Source of the DNA: Lycocorax pyrrhopterus obiensis
Lineage: Eukaryota; Chordata; Aves; Passeriformes; Paradisaeidae
Assembly: GCA_014706295.1 (NCBI GenBank)
Contig: JACSVZ010000042.1
Span: 62,001-126,000 of the forward strand
Length of the DNA stretch: 64,000 nucleotides
Reading direction: 5' to 3'
The position numbers were made by a program, and so were the translations under genes. Shown in pieces: positions 14,601 through 26,600 of the stretch. Each line of letters begins with the position of its first letter. Positions within the stretch are counted from its first letter, which is position 1. The notes beneath the pieces were generated by a model. It made no database searches, was not told the origin of the DNA, and saw nothing but the letters and a program-made list of their open reading frames with translations.

Positions 14601-17600
14601 GTGGAAGGAGCAGAGGTGTGAGATTCCTGCGGGTGCACCTTAACCAAGGAGCAGTTTCCTGAGTGTCCCGACACGTCTGCCTGGGGACGCAGCAGCGTTT
14701 TAGGGGAAACCGTTGTGGTTTTTTCCCACGTGTCCTAAATCAGTGATTTTTGACTTCACTGGGAAATCCAAGCTCTGTCTGTGAGGGATTTTCTGCGGAA
14801 TGTCCAACCCACAGAGCCCTATCCATGTATCCCCCTGGGAATGCTTCATTTCTTTGCCTCAGGCTGTGGAGCTCTGTTGTTCAGAGACCTGCCCAGCACT
14901 GAGTCCCACTCTTTATCCCAAAATTCCCAGGATGAGATCGCCGACTTCCTGACGGGAGTGCTGACCCGAGCCGAGAGCCACTCGGGCTCCGAGCCCCGCG
15001 ACCTGGACGCTGAGAAGAAGAAGAAGCCCCGAGATTCCAGCAGGAGGGATCTGTCCTTTGACCTGCCCGAGAGGAGCAGCAGACCCGCCTCTCCTGCAGC
15101 CAAAGTGCCAGCCTCGCCCTCGGGCTCCGAGGTGGGAGCTCTTCCCGGGCTAATTCCGGCTGGGGTCGTGTAAAGAGAGGTTTTTGTGCCGCTGGAATCT
15201 GTGGGGAGAGCTGTGGTGAGGGAGGGGAGAGGATACCGAGGGAAATTAGGAAAAATTACTTCATGGGAAGGCTTTGGAACAGGCTGGTGGAGTCACCGTC
15301 CCTGGGAGTGTTCAGAACACGGGTGGATGTGGCACTTGGGGACAGGGGTGACCGTGCTGCTGACAATGGCACTTGATGATCTTGAAGGTCTTTTCCAGCC
15401 TTAAAAGCCCCATTATTCTCACGGTGAGGGAAATGGACCTTCAGCCACAGGCCCGGTGCTCAGGGCCAGGGCTGCCTCGGGCACATGTGGGACTGAGCTG
15501 TCCCTCTCTCCCAGCAGGACCTGTCCAGCGTGTCCAGCAGCCCCACGTCCAGCCCCAAGACCAAGGTGGCCGCCCTGTCCCTGCCCAAGCCCAGCCAGGT
15601 GGGCTCCACGCAGCTGCTCAAGAGGCAGGTGCCGAGGCCAGACACCGTCCTGACCCACAAGCAGGCACAAGGTAATTCCCTGCAGCTTTCCCACCCTGCC
15701 AGCAGCCGGAATTTCGCTCTTTCTCTGTCCGGACCTGTGTAGGTTTTTATCTTCCGAGTCCTGTGTTGAATTCCAATCCCCCTGTCACGTCCTTGGAGGG
15801 TTGGAATTAGGTTGGAAACGGTGTTTCTGCAGCTTGTGGAGCCTTCCTCCTGCTGGGAGTGGGAAGGGTTTTCTCTGTGGCTGACCAAACCCCGCTGTAG
15901 CCACGCTCTGATCCTTTTGGGAGACCCTGCTCTGGTATCTCCTTCAGGGCTGCCTGGGGAGGCACTGAAGGTGCTCAGGAGACGGTTGGGGCTGTTGAAC
16001 TGAGGCGGAAACTGCGGGATTTGGGGAATTTCAGAACCATCTTGCAGCAAGCAGCCTGTGGAAAACCTGCTGTGGATAAGAAGCCAGCTCAGGCTGTGGG
16101 ATCTTGTGTCCTGTTAGAGGCTGGTTAAAAGCCTTCGGTCTGGCGGTGAACTCTGGGAGTGCAGGGAGTGCTTTTGTGGCCGAGGATCCCTTCTGGCACA
16201 TTCCAGCAGCACTCGGGGGATGGCTCTCCGTCCTCCCTTCTCTCCGTGCTGTGCTCGGGACAGAGCTGGACAGGCTGCTGGCTGCCGCCTGCAGCAGTGA
16301 CCCTCCACATCCAGCCTGGCTCGGGGATGGACTCCAGGGGGAAGCTGGAGCTTGGATCTGCCTCAGTTCCTAGAGCATGGACTGAAGGGTTGTGTTCCTG
16401 TGCTGCTGTAGCTGAGGGAGGCAGGGTCCATGGTGGAGCCGTGTCCCGGTGCCCGGTTTTGTCGGGAATGCTGCGGTGATTCCTGGTCGGAGCTGCTCAG
16501 GGAGGTGCTGGCTCACGCCTGCCAGCTGCTCTCAGCCTCTTGGTGCAGCTCAGCCCTGCTCTCCTCCCCAGGGCACCTTTCCTGGTGGCTGGAGAGGGCT
16601 CTTTGTTGGGAATGTGCCGTCCCAAGGCCGGGATGTGCCCCTTGCCGTGTCGGAGCACAGGAGTTCGCCGCGTCTCTGTTGTTCCCCATGGCTGGATCGG
16701 TCGTGTCCGGAGCTCTGCCTGCTCCCAGGTGTCCACCTGGGGGTCCCAGCGGTGTCCCCAGAGCCCCTGTCCCCTGCACATTCGGGCTGTGATACTGTAA
16801 TTCTCTCTGATTCATTTCAGCTCAGTTCGCTGCTTTTCTGAAACAAAACATGCTGGTGAGGAAAGCTCTTCCTCCTGGCACCTCTTCATGTCTCTTTGGT
16901 GAGTATCTCCTCACTTCTCGCTGTCTCTTTCCCTGTCTGCCTCCTTCTCTCTGTCTCTGCTGCCTTCTTCCATCATCCTCCTCTTCCCCTGCACTGGTTT
17001 GGGGCTGTGGCCCGACGTGTCCCCTTGTCCCCTGCTCAGTGCTTTCTTTTTGCTGTGTTTGGAGCTGAAGCCGAGGGCCCACTCAGACTTTTCCTGAGCT
17101 CTTCCCTGCTCCCGGTGGAAAAATGCTGGAGTCTGGTTGGCTCTGATGGACTAAAGCTTGGTGGACATGGGTTTAACCCTTTCCTGTGCTGGGGGTGAGC
17201 AGGGAATGTGGACGCCGGTGTGACAGAGCCGGGGTGCTGGTGGAGCATCCCCGACACGTGGGACAGGGACGAGGGACAGCCAGGGGTGGACACAGAGCCT
17301 TGCTCGGCCTGAGGGATTAGGGAAGAACTGAGAGGTCAGGGACAGAGCTTTGGGAAAATGGTGATGGATCAGGGCCAGAGCTTTGGGAAAATGGCGATGG
17401 ATCAGGGACAGAGCTTTGGGAAGGCAGGGATGGATCAGGGACAGAGCTTTGGGAAGGCACCGATGGATCAGGGATGGATTTGGGAAGGCAGGGATGGATC
17501 AGGGACAGAAGGGTGGCTTTGGGAAGGCTGTGATGGATTAGGGATGGATTTGGGAAGGCAGGGATGGATCAGGGACAGAAGGGTGGCTTTGGGAAGGCTG

Positions 17601-20600
17601 TGATGGATCAGGGACAGAGCTTTGGGAAGGCAGGGATGGATCAGGGCCAGAGCCTTGGGAAGGCTGTGATGGATCAGGGATGGATTTGGGAAGGCACGGA
17701 TGGATCAGGGACAGAAGGGTGGCTTTGGGAAGGCGCTGATGGATCGGGGACAGAGGGCGGTGATGGATCAGGGACAGAGGGATGGGAAGGCGGTGATGGA
17801 TCAGGGACAGAGGGGTGGGAAGGCGCTGATGGATCAGGGACAGGGATGCTGTCTGGACCAGGGGACACACAGAGGTGACAGTCTGAGCACCCAGAGGTGA
17901 CCGAGTGTGTGCCGTGCTCTGAGGGTTGGGGATGGAGGGTGAGGTGCAGGCTGTCCGGAGATGTGTTTTGCCATCATGAATGACTGTCCCCGTGTGGGTC
18001 TGGGGTCAGCAGAGGGAGGAACGTGGAAATCTGAGGCTTTGGGAGGCTGCAGAGTTGTCACTCGAGCTGGCGGTGTCACTTCTCCCTCGGGGTGTCCCCA
18101 GGGCCGGGAGCTGCCCTGAGCACCCTGAATGTTCTGCCTTTAACTCCACAACCAACTCCTGAGCCAGGCTCTGCCCCGAGCTGGTGCTGTGAAGGTTTCT
18201 TTTCCTCTTGAGCCTGGTTTAAACATCCCCTGGTCCCTGGAGCCTCGCTGTGAGCCTTCCCCTGTGCCACGAGGGCGGGGAGCACTCCTGGGGGGGAATC
18301 TCCAGTGGATGTTTCCCTGCTGGATGTGGAGAGCCTGGCCTGCCTGCTCAGAGCAGCAAGGGCTAATTAACAACTCTGGGTTCATTAGAGTGCTGCCTTG
18401 GCTGCCTTGGCTGCCTCAGGTGTCAGATAGGAAGCTGAGTGGAGCCTCTGATTTGGGGATGGGGGATTCCTTGGGAGCACAGCTCCCCGTGCCCTTGCCC
18501 GGGCAGGAACAGGAGGGGACACAGAGGGACACAGCTGGGTCGCTGCTTTGCCCGCTGCATGTGCCGCTCGCCGCCCTGCTTGGCTGCTGGCCCTGGGCTG
18601 GGGCTGTGGGGCCGCCAGGGCTCTCCTGGATGGTTTGGATGCTGCATGTTGGGAGCTGGGGGCAAACACGGCTGTGCTGCACGAGGTGAGAGCGCAGCGA
18701 GCTCGGCACTGCCCTGGGGAGCAGAGCGGCCCCAAAATGCTCGGGGTCGCCTGAAATTTGGGGATTTGGCTGCGATCTGGTCCTGCCCCCCCCCGCAGTT
18801 CAAGGTGTGTGGGTGATCCACAGCATGTAAATATGTGCATTTATTGGTTTTATATCGAGTGTCTGTGGCCAGGTGTTTGTCAGGAAGGAGGGAGGGACAT
18901 CTTGGCCTCTGGGCTGTTGAATACGTGGCTCTGATGCCCAGGGACCCTCTGGAAAGAGGGAATTCTCAGCATTTCAGGCTGGGGCTGGGGGATTGCACCC
19001 CAGTGGCGGCAGCTGTGTGGATGGGCAGGATGTGGCAGCTCACGGCTGTGTCCCCGGGCTGCACCTGTGGGTCCTCTGTGCTTTTTGGGAGGATCGCCCT
19101 GGCCTTGGGGAGCTTGTGCTTGAGGCAGGATGGAGCGGATGTGACAGATGAAGGTCTGCTGTGGAGGAGAATTCTCAGCTTGTGGTGTTTCTGCCCCAGT
19201 CCCTTGCAGTGTGGGGTTTTGGGGGGCTTGGCTTTGCTGCAGCACCTCTCCTGCTTCGCTTGGTGCCTCTGAGACCCTGCCCAGCTCCGGGAGGGCTGCT
19301 GGGGGATGCTCTGGCTGTGTCGGAGCAGCAGCTGGGCTGAGCTCTCATCCTCTGCGCCTGCAAGTCCACGCTTATCCCCTCACCTGGAGGCCAGGGCTGC
19401 TGGAGGGGCCTTGAGGCCAGGATTTGGAGATGAAAACATCCCCGTGGAGCTGCGGCATCGCTGCCCGCAGCCGTTTCCCTTCGCTGCAGGGACGGGGCAG
19501 CCCTTCCAGCCCTGTCCTGCCGTGGCCTGGGAGCAGCTCGAGCCGATTCCCGGGATGTCAGCGCAGCACAGGCAGGGATCGGTGCAGGAGAGGAGCAGCG
19601 TGGGTTCCAGTGCATGGGAGCTGGGAAGGCTGGCATGGAGGGAGCTGTGGACGTGTGCATGGGCATGTTCCCCTCCCGGCACGCGGAGCCGCCCTGGGTG
19701 CTCAAAAAGCTCCTTCTGTGTCCCCCAGTTCCAGTGTCCTCAGAGCACTCGGATGGGGCTGACAGAGAGGATGTGCGCGTGCAGCTGAAGAGGCACCAGA
19801 CCCCCAGCCCGACCCAGTGCGCCAAAGCCTCCAAACGAGCCAAAATCAAGGTGACCATTGTCTCCCACGGAGATGCTGCGGCCGTGGGCACTGGAGCAGC
19901 CCTCAGCACCCAGGCAGAAAGTGAGTTGGGGCTGCTCAGCTGCTGTCACCCAGCACGGGCCTGGCCGTGCCCAGCCCTCCCTCGGGGCGCTGTGGGGCGG
20001 GGAGGGAGCTGCTGTTCGTTATCCCGTGGTTTTGGAGGATTTAGCTGCAGGGAAGAGGTGGAGGCTGCGGGTGTGAGTGGCCGGGGGAGTGTGGCCCGCG
20101 GGGCTCGGCGGGAGCCTGTTTTCCACGGCGCTTGGAATTCCACGCTCCTGCGCAGCGCTCGGCCGCGGCCTGGAGCTGGGAGGTGGATCCTGCTCCTCCC
20201 TCTGGTCCCACGCCTCCCTCGAGGCCCGGAGCTGCTGCTGGGAGCAGGACGCTGGTCCTGCCGGACCCCTTGCTCCGCGCTCCGCTCCTCCCACCGGGAA
20301 CCCGCTGCTGCTTGAAGGGATCGCAGCGAAGTTCCTCCCTCTGGAAGAGTTCTGTGCGCTCAAAAGCCCCGATCCAGTGGAGCTGCCGGCTCTGCTGATC
20401 CCCCCTGGGGCCTGGAGTGTGGCACAGCACGCCTTGGATGCACATCCAAACAAATCCCGGCTCCCATCCCGCCTCTGCGTCCCGGAGAAGCCGCCGTGCC
20501 CAAGAAGAGGTGACGTGCTCCGTCTGCTTCCCCTGAGCCTCTGCAAGCGAGGCCAGAAGCTCTGGCTGCTGTCCCCCGTGTCCCTGGGGGTGTCGCCTTG

Positions 20601-23600
20601 TCTGGAGCACCTTCCTCGTGCCACAGCTCCTCTCTTCTCCCTGGGCATGGAGTCCAAAGGGCAGCGGCTCCGTCCTGCTCGGGAATCCGAGGTTTTCAAA
20701 GCTGAGAAATAGCTCTGCTCCTCTCCAAGCACCTCTCTGCCAGCTGAGCAGCTCTGAGCTGTGAAAAGACACAAATCCACATCCTTTTGGAAGGCTTCAC
20801 CTGATCTTCTGGCAGCTTTGAAAACCTCTGGTTTCCGGAATCTTTTTTTTTAAATTTTTTTTTTATTTTTAATTTTTCAAACTTTACTTCTTTTCACAGA
20901 AAGGAAATGAATGGCAGAAGTAAACATGAACCCAAACAAGAATTCCCTCTTTGCCGGGTGCGAGCAGGAGGAATGCACAAGAGAGGAATGCAGTTGTATC
21001 CCCAAATGCTGCAATAAACAAATTCCGTGACTCGTGGCATCCCTGTGTATTTTGTAAAGTGTCTTGAATTAAAGAATCCTTACAAAATCACCCAGATCCC
21101 CGAAATCCATCGAGGCAGGGATGGAACAGGAGGGGATTAGTTGGACAGAACCTTTAGGAGAGAGGTTTGCCTTTGGTGGTGAGGGCCTGAGGTTCCCGAA
21201 GGGTTTTGGAAGGTGATTCCTTCACTTTTGGCTGCCCCAATTCCACGAGTGTTTTGTAACTGGATTTTGATCCTCCCGCTGTCCAGCGCGGTGCCTCGGG
21301 CTGGGATTCCTGGAGAAGATTCTCTGGGAGCTGGATGAGCCCCTGGCCGTGCCTGTGGGTACTCGGAGAGAGGGGGATCCCTGAGGAATCCCGGAGGATT
21401 TGTGGGGCAGAGGAACTGAGGATTCTCCTTCTTGTTTTGCAGTTGTCTCCGGGAAGCCGCTGCCCGTCGGCCAGTCCGTGTCCAGCGCCAAGGAGCTCTC
21501 GGGGCTGCTCTCCTCCCCCAAGTGAGTGGGAATTTGGGAATCTTTTGGGGTTTTCTTTGACAGGCAAACGCCGCCACGGGGCGATCCCTGCACGTGGAGC
21601 TTTGTTTTGCTTCTCACTGGAGTTTTCTGGTGTGAGGGAGACTCTGGGGCTCCTCAAAACTCTGGGAGTCGAGCCTGGGGGTGGCAGGAGTGGAAGGGTT
21701 GTGGCTGTGGGTCATGTCTGCTGTGCTTTCCCAAACTCAGGTTTGCTTCTCTCTGTCTTTGTGCTGATTTTGGCAGAAATTCCATGTTCAATCCTTCCCT
21801 TTGTTCCACTCCCTCTGCCAGTCAAACGTTTTTATTGCAAAGACGGGAAAAAAGCCTCAGAGCAGCTCGTGAAGGGCGTGAACTGTCCACAGGGATTTCT
21901 GCTGGGGAACGAATCCCATGTTGACACTTTTTGTATTTCCTCATTTAATCCAGGCTTTGGGGAGCTGGGCTCTGGCTGATCCCATTCCCAGAGCAGCTGT
22001 GGCTGCCCCTGGATCCCTGGAAGTGTTGGACAGGGCTTGGAGTGACCTGGGACAGTGGGAGGTGTCCCTGCCCGTGGCAGGGGTGGCTCTGGATGGGCTT
22101 TAAGGTCCCTTCCAACCCAAACCATTCCAGGATCTGGGAGAGGAGAGGATGAAGAGCTGGTTTTAGGTAGAAAGTGGGTTTTAAACAGGGAAAGTTTTAA
22201 ACAGGGACAGTGGCCCTGCAGGGTCGGTGGCTTTGGTGCAGGAGGTGCACACAGCTCCTCCAGTTTGGAAATCCGTGGATTTTGCCTTAAGTGATTCTCG
22301 TCTTGGCTGCTGCCCTGGACACAGGGAAACTTCTCTTGGAATTGATGATTTTTAAAGCTTTTTCCAACCTTCCCCCTCCCGTGATTCTCCGGCTTCGCGT
22401 TCCGTAGCTCAGCCCCCTCCTCCCGGAGCCCGGGTTGGTCTGGGCAGTGCCAGCTCGCTGCCAAAGCTGTCCCTGCCTGCCCTGGGCGGTTTCACCCCTC
22501 ACTGGGGTCTCTCCCTTCCCTCTTAGGCTGAGCTCAGCAGCAGAGGCCTCGCTGAGCCCCGCTCCGGCCGGGGTCCCCAGCAGCTCGGCCCCCAGCGCCT
22601 TCCACGCCCTGCAGAGCCGGCTGGTGGCCGGCAGCACCCACGGCCTGCAGGCCCAGCCTGCCCCTGCCCTCCCAGGTACTCGCCCTGCCCTCGGGAGGGG
22701 AGAGGGTCAGCCAGGTTCCCAGGGTTGGGGGGAGCCTCTCCAGGTGGGGTCTGTGGGTTGGGGTGCAGCAGGTGGCGTGGAAATGGTGCCGTTTGTGTGT
22801 AACGAGGCCTCCTCTGTTCCACAGGTCACCCCTCTGTAGCTGCAGCAGGGAAATGTCCCCGTGCCAGCGGGGGTTTGGGTGGATTTTGGGAAAGGTTCTT
22901 CCCCCAGAGGGTGCTGGGCACTGCCCAGGGAATGGACACGGCCCCAAGGCTGCTCCAGGAGCGTTTGGACAGCCAGGGATGCCCAGGGTGGGATTTTGGG
23001 GTGTCTGTGCAGGGCCAGGGGTTGGATCAGTGATCCCTGTGGGTCCCTTCCCACTCGGGGTATTCCATGATTCCATAAAACGTGCTGTGGGAGGATCCCC
23101 AGTGACCTCAGGGTGCTGCTCGTTGCAGAACAGCTTCACAGCCCTGGGACAGACCCGGAATTCCCTGCTGGTGAATCTTCCCAGCCTGACTTTACCCTTC
23201 TCTGGCTCTTTCAGGAGCAGCCTCTGCCAGCAGCCTGCTCCAGGGGCTGAGCTTCAGCCTGCAGGACATCGGCACCAAGTCCTCGAGCCTCCCTGCCAGC
23301 GTGGCTGCTGCCGGCTCACCTGGGCAGGTGAGCAGCCTTCGCACATCCCACAGGGGAGCTGGCTGGGAGGGGAAGTTTTGGGAGCCTGGATGGGCCCTCT
23401 GGACCAGAAGAGCGGAGGGCTGGGCACTCAGCGTGCTCTGAAGTGACCTGAGGCCCGGGAAAGGGGTTCTGGGAGAAGCTGTTTCTGTGCAGCCACCCAC
23501 GAACGGCTGCGTTAGAGAACAGATGAGAGGGATCAGCCGCCATTCCCTGGGATATCCTGGGAAAACCCCCACCTGGGACCTCTCAGGCGGCGCTCCCCAT

Positions 23601-26600
23601 CCCTCCAGCGTGAGCTGACCTCAGGGAGGTCGGTTTTTGTCCCAGTCGGAGTTTCAGGCTGAAATGAGATGTGCAGGCTGGGGGGGACAAATCCACTGGG
23701 ACTCCGCCCTGCCCGTGGCCAGGGAGAAGTGTGGAACTCTGGCTGGAGGGGGACAGTGGCCGTCCCGGCCCCCCCTGTCCTCCCAGGAGCTCAGGCCTTG
23801 TGTCTGTCCTTGCAGAGCTCGGCCATGAAGGCGCCCACGGCCCTGCAGAGCCTGGGTGCCATCACCACGGACACCGGCGCCATCGTCCGCACCATCCCCG
23901 TGGCCACCTCCCTGTCCCTGGGGGCCTCGGCCAGCGGCAAGCCCACGGCCATCCACCAGCTGCTGACCAACGGGGGGCTGGCCAAGCTGGCCAGCAGCCT
24001 CCCGGGGCTGGCCCAGATCTCCAACCAGGCCGCAGGTGAGCGGGAGGGAGGGAAGGCAGGGAGGCGCTGCCGCTGCCTGGGGCGTTCCCAAAGCTTCTCC
24101 TGCTCTCCGGGCTGGTGGTTCCCGAGCAGCCCCCTCTGAGGGGGAGCTGCAGCCCGGTTTGGAGGTGGCCTGCACCATCCCTGTGTCTCAGGGCCGTTTT
24201 TCCGTGTGCTCTGCAGGCCTGAAGGCCCCGACCACCATCACGGTGACGCTGCGGGGACAGCCCGGCCGCGTGGGCACCCTGAGCCAGGCGGCGCTGGGGA
24301 CAGCGCAGCCCCCGCTGGAGGAGCACACACAGGGCCCGCAGGTAACGGGGACACCTTTCCCTCGGGAATGTGGCCGTGGCTGCTCACCGGGGCTGCTCCT
24401 GGCCCTCACAGGTGTGGCTGTGCTGGGGAGGTGGCCCTGTCCCATCTCGGGGGTGTGAGGGGGGTGACGAGACCCGGGGCGTTGTCGCTGTTGTGTCACT
24501 TCAGGTTTGGTTGGCACTGAGGTGCTGGGATCTCTCCAGCTCGGCAGGGTTGGTTTGTTGTGGCTTTTTCCCCTCTCCCACGGGATGTTCCCACTTCTGC
24601 TCACACTCACACAGGCCCTGGGCAGGGTGAGCTCTGTACAGAGGCAGAGCCATCTTCCCTTTGCGTCCTCACGGGCTCCTAGAATGATTTGCCCTGGGAG
24701 AGACGTGAGAGATGTCTCATTCCAAGGGCAGGGACACTTCCTCTGGAGGCACAGGAGGCTCTGTAGCTTTGCTGGGCTGGCTCGAGCTGTGGAGGTGCTG
24801 GAATATATTTAGGGATGCATTATCCTGCTGCTGGAGGAGCCTCTGGATGGCAGTTGGGTGAGGACTGACAGCAGCAGCCATAAATCCTTGATGGGACCTG
24901 TGCTGCCTCAGAGCTGACGGTGCATCCATCATTGCCAGGAGTTTCCAGGCAGAATCTCGGGATTTGGGAGCGTCCACGTCCTTCTTCCCTCGGCTTTCCT
25001 GAGTTTCTTCCAGTCACTGAGCTCAGAGCTCAGTGCAGAGCTTGGAACCCTGAGCTGGTGCCCCTCAGGCCCCCACCTGGGGACAGTCACTTGCATAGGG
25101 CTGAAATTCCCTGTCGGAGGCAGCTTTGGTGCTCTTCAGTCACCCCCCAGAGCTGCTGTGCTTCCCTCGGTGTCCCTGTCACCTCCGAGACCCTCGGAAC
25201 ACCCAGCAGGAGGGACGGAGCTTGGCACAGACTCCAGGGGGGAAGGGGGTCGGGAACGGGTTCGTCTCTCCAGGCGCTTTGGAACTGGATGTGGATCCTG
25301 GTTTTCCCTGCAGCGCTGAGCTCTGTGTGTCCGAGGCGGGGCTTTGGTTGTGCTTCAGGAGCAAACCGAGAGCCGCACCGACAGGAAACGGGGCTAATTA
25401 TAGCCCTGACATCAGCGGGGTTACGGAACCCGGCCGGGCTTCCTGGAACGCTCCAATTGCCGAAACAGCCCCGGGGCTTCGGCCCTGCTGTGCTCGGCAG
25501 CGGCCGGAGCTGAAATTCCCTTCAGAATTCCAGCCCCGGTGTCCTCGGCAGCAAATTGCCCGGAGCTGGAATTCCAGCCCCGGTGTGCTCGGCAGCAAAT
25601 TCCCCTTCGGAATTCCAGCCCCGGTGTGCTCGGCAGCAAATTCCCCTTTGGAATTCCAGCCCCGGTGTGCTCGGCAGTGGCCAGAGCTGAAATTCCCGTT
25701 GGAATTCCAGCCCCGCTGTGCTCGGCAGCAGATTCCCCGTTGGAATTCCAGCCCCGGTGTGCTCGGCAGCAAATTCCCCTTTGGAATTCCAGCCCCGGTG
25801 TGCGCGGCAGCAAATTCCCCTTTGTAATTCCAGCCCCGGTGTGCTCGGCAGTGGCCAGAGCTGAAATTCCCGTTGGAATTCCAGCCCCGCTGTGCTCGGC
25901 AGCAGATTCCCGTTGGAATTCCAGCCGAGGGCTGTGCCGTGCCTGCGCAGGAAGCCGGGATTTCAGTCTGGGGCTGTGCCCGGAGCAGCTGAGCTGCGCT
26001 TTGGGGTGGGCATCACACGGGAGGTGGGAGCCTGAGGGATCTCCCTGCCGAGTTCGGTGCCAGTGGGAGCAGGGGGAGGAGAAGCCGGAGCTGCTGAGGC
26101 TGGGAAGCGAGAGCACGGAGTGAACCTGGCTCTGTCCTCTCGAGAAGCTGCTGGGGGGGGTTGGACGCTGTGGGGGTGTCCCCTGCGGGGTGGGCACAGC
26201 CAGGGAGCGGTGCTGGCTCACAGCTCTGTGCCCTGTGCCAGGCCCGGAGCTGGGCACGAGTTTGGGGCGAGGATGGCACAAGGAGAGCTCTGAGTCCAGC
26301 CCTTGGGAGCAGGAACCGCTTTCCTTTCCTGAAGTCCCGCTTCCTGGGGCAGGAATTTTAGCTACAGCCTGTTTTAGGGCAGTTCCTGAGCCCTGCGGGG
26401 CCTGACCTTGCTGGAAAAGGTCACAGAATCCTGGAATGGGTTGGGTTGGAAGGGACCTCGAAGCCCGTCCCGTCCCACCATGGGCAGGGACACCTTCCCC
26501 TGTCCCGGGATGCTCCAGACCCCGTCCAGCCTGGCCTTGGGCACTTCCAGGGAGCCCCCAGAGCTGCCCTGAGGGGGCCACAGGGCTGGGGCAGGAGGCC

